DNA from: an uncultured Bacteroidota bacterium
Lineage (GTDB): Bacteria; Bacteroidota; Bacteroidia; UKL13-3
NCBI GenBank assembly: GCA_903907885.1
Contig: CAIVPY010000095.1
Coordinates: 1-6,645, forward strand
Direction of reading: 5' to 3'
Length of the DNA stretch: 6,645 nucleotides
Shown here: piece by piece, positions 6,578-6,645 of the stretch
Layout of the letters: each line of letters opens with the position of its first letter
Numbering within the stretch: position 1 is the stretch's first letter
Translations under genes and position numbers: made by a program
Notes under the pieces: model-generated
Database searches by the model: none
The model's input: only the letters and a program-made list of their open reading frames with translations
What the model was told of the DNA's origin: nothing

Positions 6578-6645
6578 TTATTGGTGAGCTTTAGTAAATA
6601 CCATATTTGCATTTACATATATTTCATCTCCTACCGAACCAGAAT
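6578..6645 (-). CDS. C-terminal end of a probable YceI-family protein, 5' part outside the window
   Basis: An open frame enters from the right edge and ends in TAA at 6578-6580, giving 21 residues that end SGSVGDEIYVNANMVFTKAH plus Gln. The pattern VGDEI-x-V-x-A-N-x-V-F-T-K is the closing beta-strand of YceI-like lipocalin proteins, which bind polyisoprenoid or quinone-like lipids in the periplasm. The gene runs in the same direction as the lipoprotein gene 45 bases away and is probably in one unit with it. With only 21 residues visible, the family call rests on a short motif and could be wrong. Confidence 0.6.
   Translation of the reverse strand, partial: SGSVGDEIYVNANMVFTKAHQ

Overview
This is an AT-rich window from a member of the Bacteroidota, coding only on the minus strand. 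The phylum call rests on several traits. There are three lipoprotein signals in the SxC/GAC-E/T-K-D style typical of the group, a DUF5777-like outer-membrane barrel and a probable YceI end. Every complete gene ends in TAA, and the ribosome-binding regions are A/T-rich without clear Shine-Dalgarno sequences. I cannot name a genus.

Reading in the direction of transcription (high to low coordinates), the window opens with the last 21 codons of a probable YceI-family protein (6578-6645). A small lipoprotein with a carboxypeptidase-regulatory-like beta-sandwich follows (6125-6532). A strong intrinsic terminator (6079-6111) then closes that unit.

Seven tightly spaced genes come next, with gaps of 2 to 45 bases, and they look like one operon. 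They are: (1) a large lipoprotein with an ethylbenzene-dehydrogenase-type heme domain that has a cytochrome c domain inserted, broken by an in-frame TAA at 5841-5843; (2) a 132-residue lipoprotein with an unusual CX4CH heme motif; (3) a DUF5777-like beta-barrel; (4) a Tat-exported four-cluster ferredoxin with one cluster Cys replaced by Glu; (5) a ten-helix NrfD/PsrC-type quinol-binding membrane protein; (6) an Ig-like periplasmic domain on a C-terminal membrane anchor, family unknown; (7) a class I cytochrome c that runs off the window at base 1.

The simplest reading is a periplasmic electron-transfer module. NrfD exchanges electrons with the menaquinone pool, the ferredoxin subunit carries them, and the monoheme cytochrome and heme lipoproteins pass them on. 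No catalytic molybdopterin subunit, multiheme cytochrome or terminal reductase lies in the window, so the acceptor or donor is unknown. It may lie beyond base 1. Gene content resembles a reduced relative of alternative complex III or of the Psr/Nrf-type complexes, but that is inference.

The points most worth a second look are the nonsense codon in the first operon gene, the three different heme-motif spacings (CX2CH, CX3CH, CX4CH) in one operon, the Cys-to-Glu change in the ferredoxin, and the unassigned Ig-like membrane protein between NrfD and the cytochrome.
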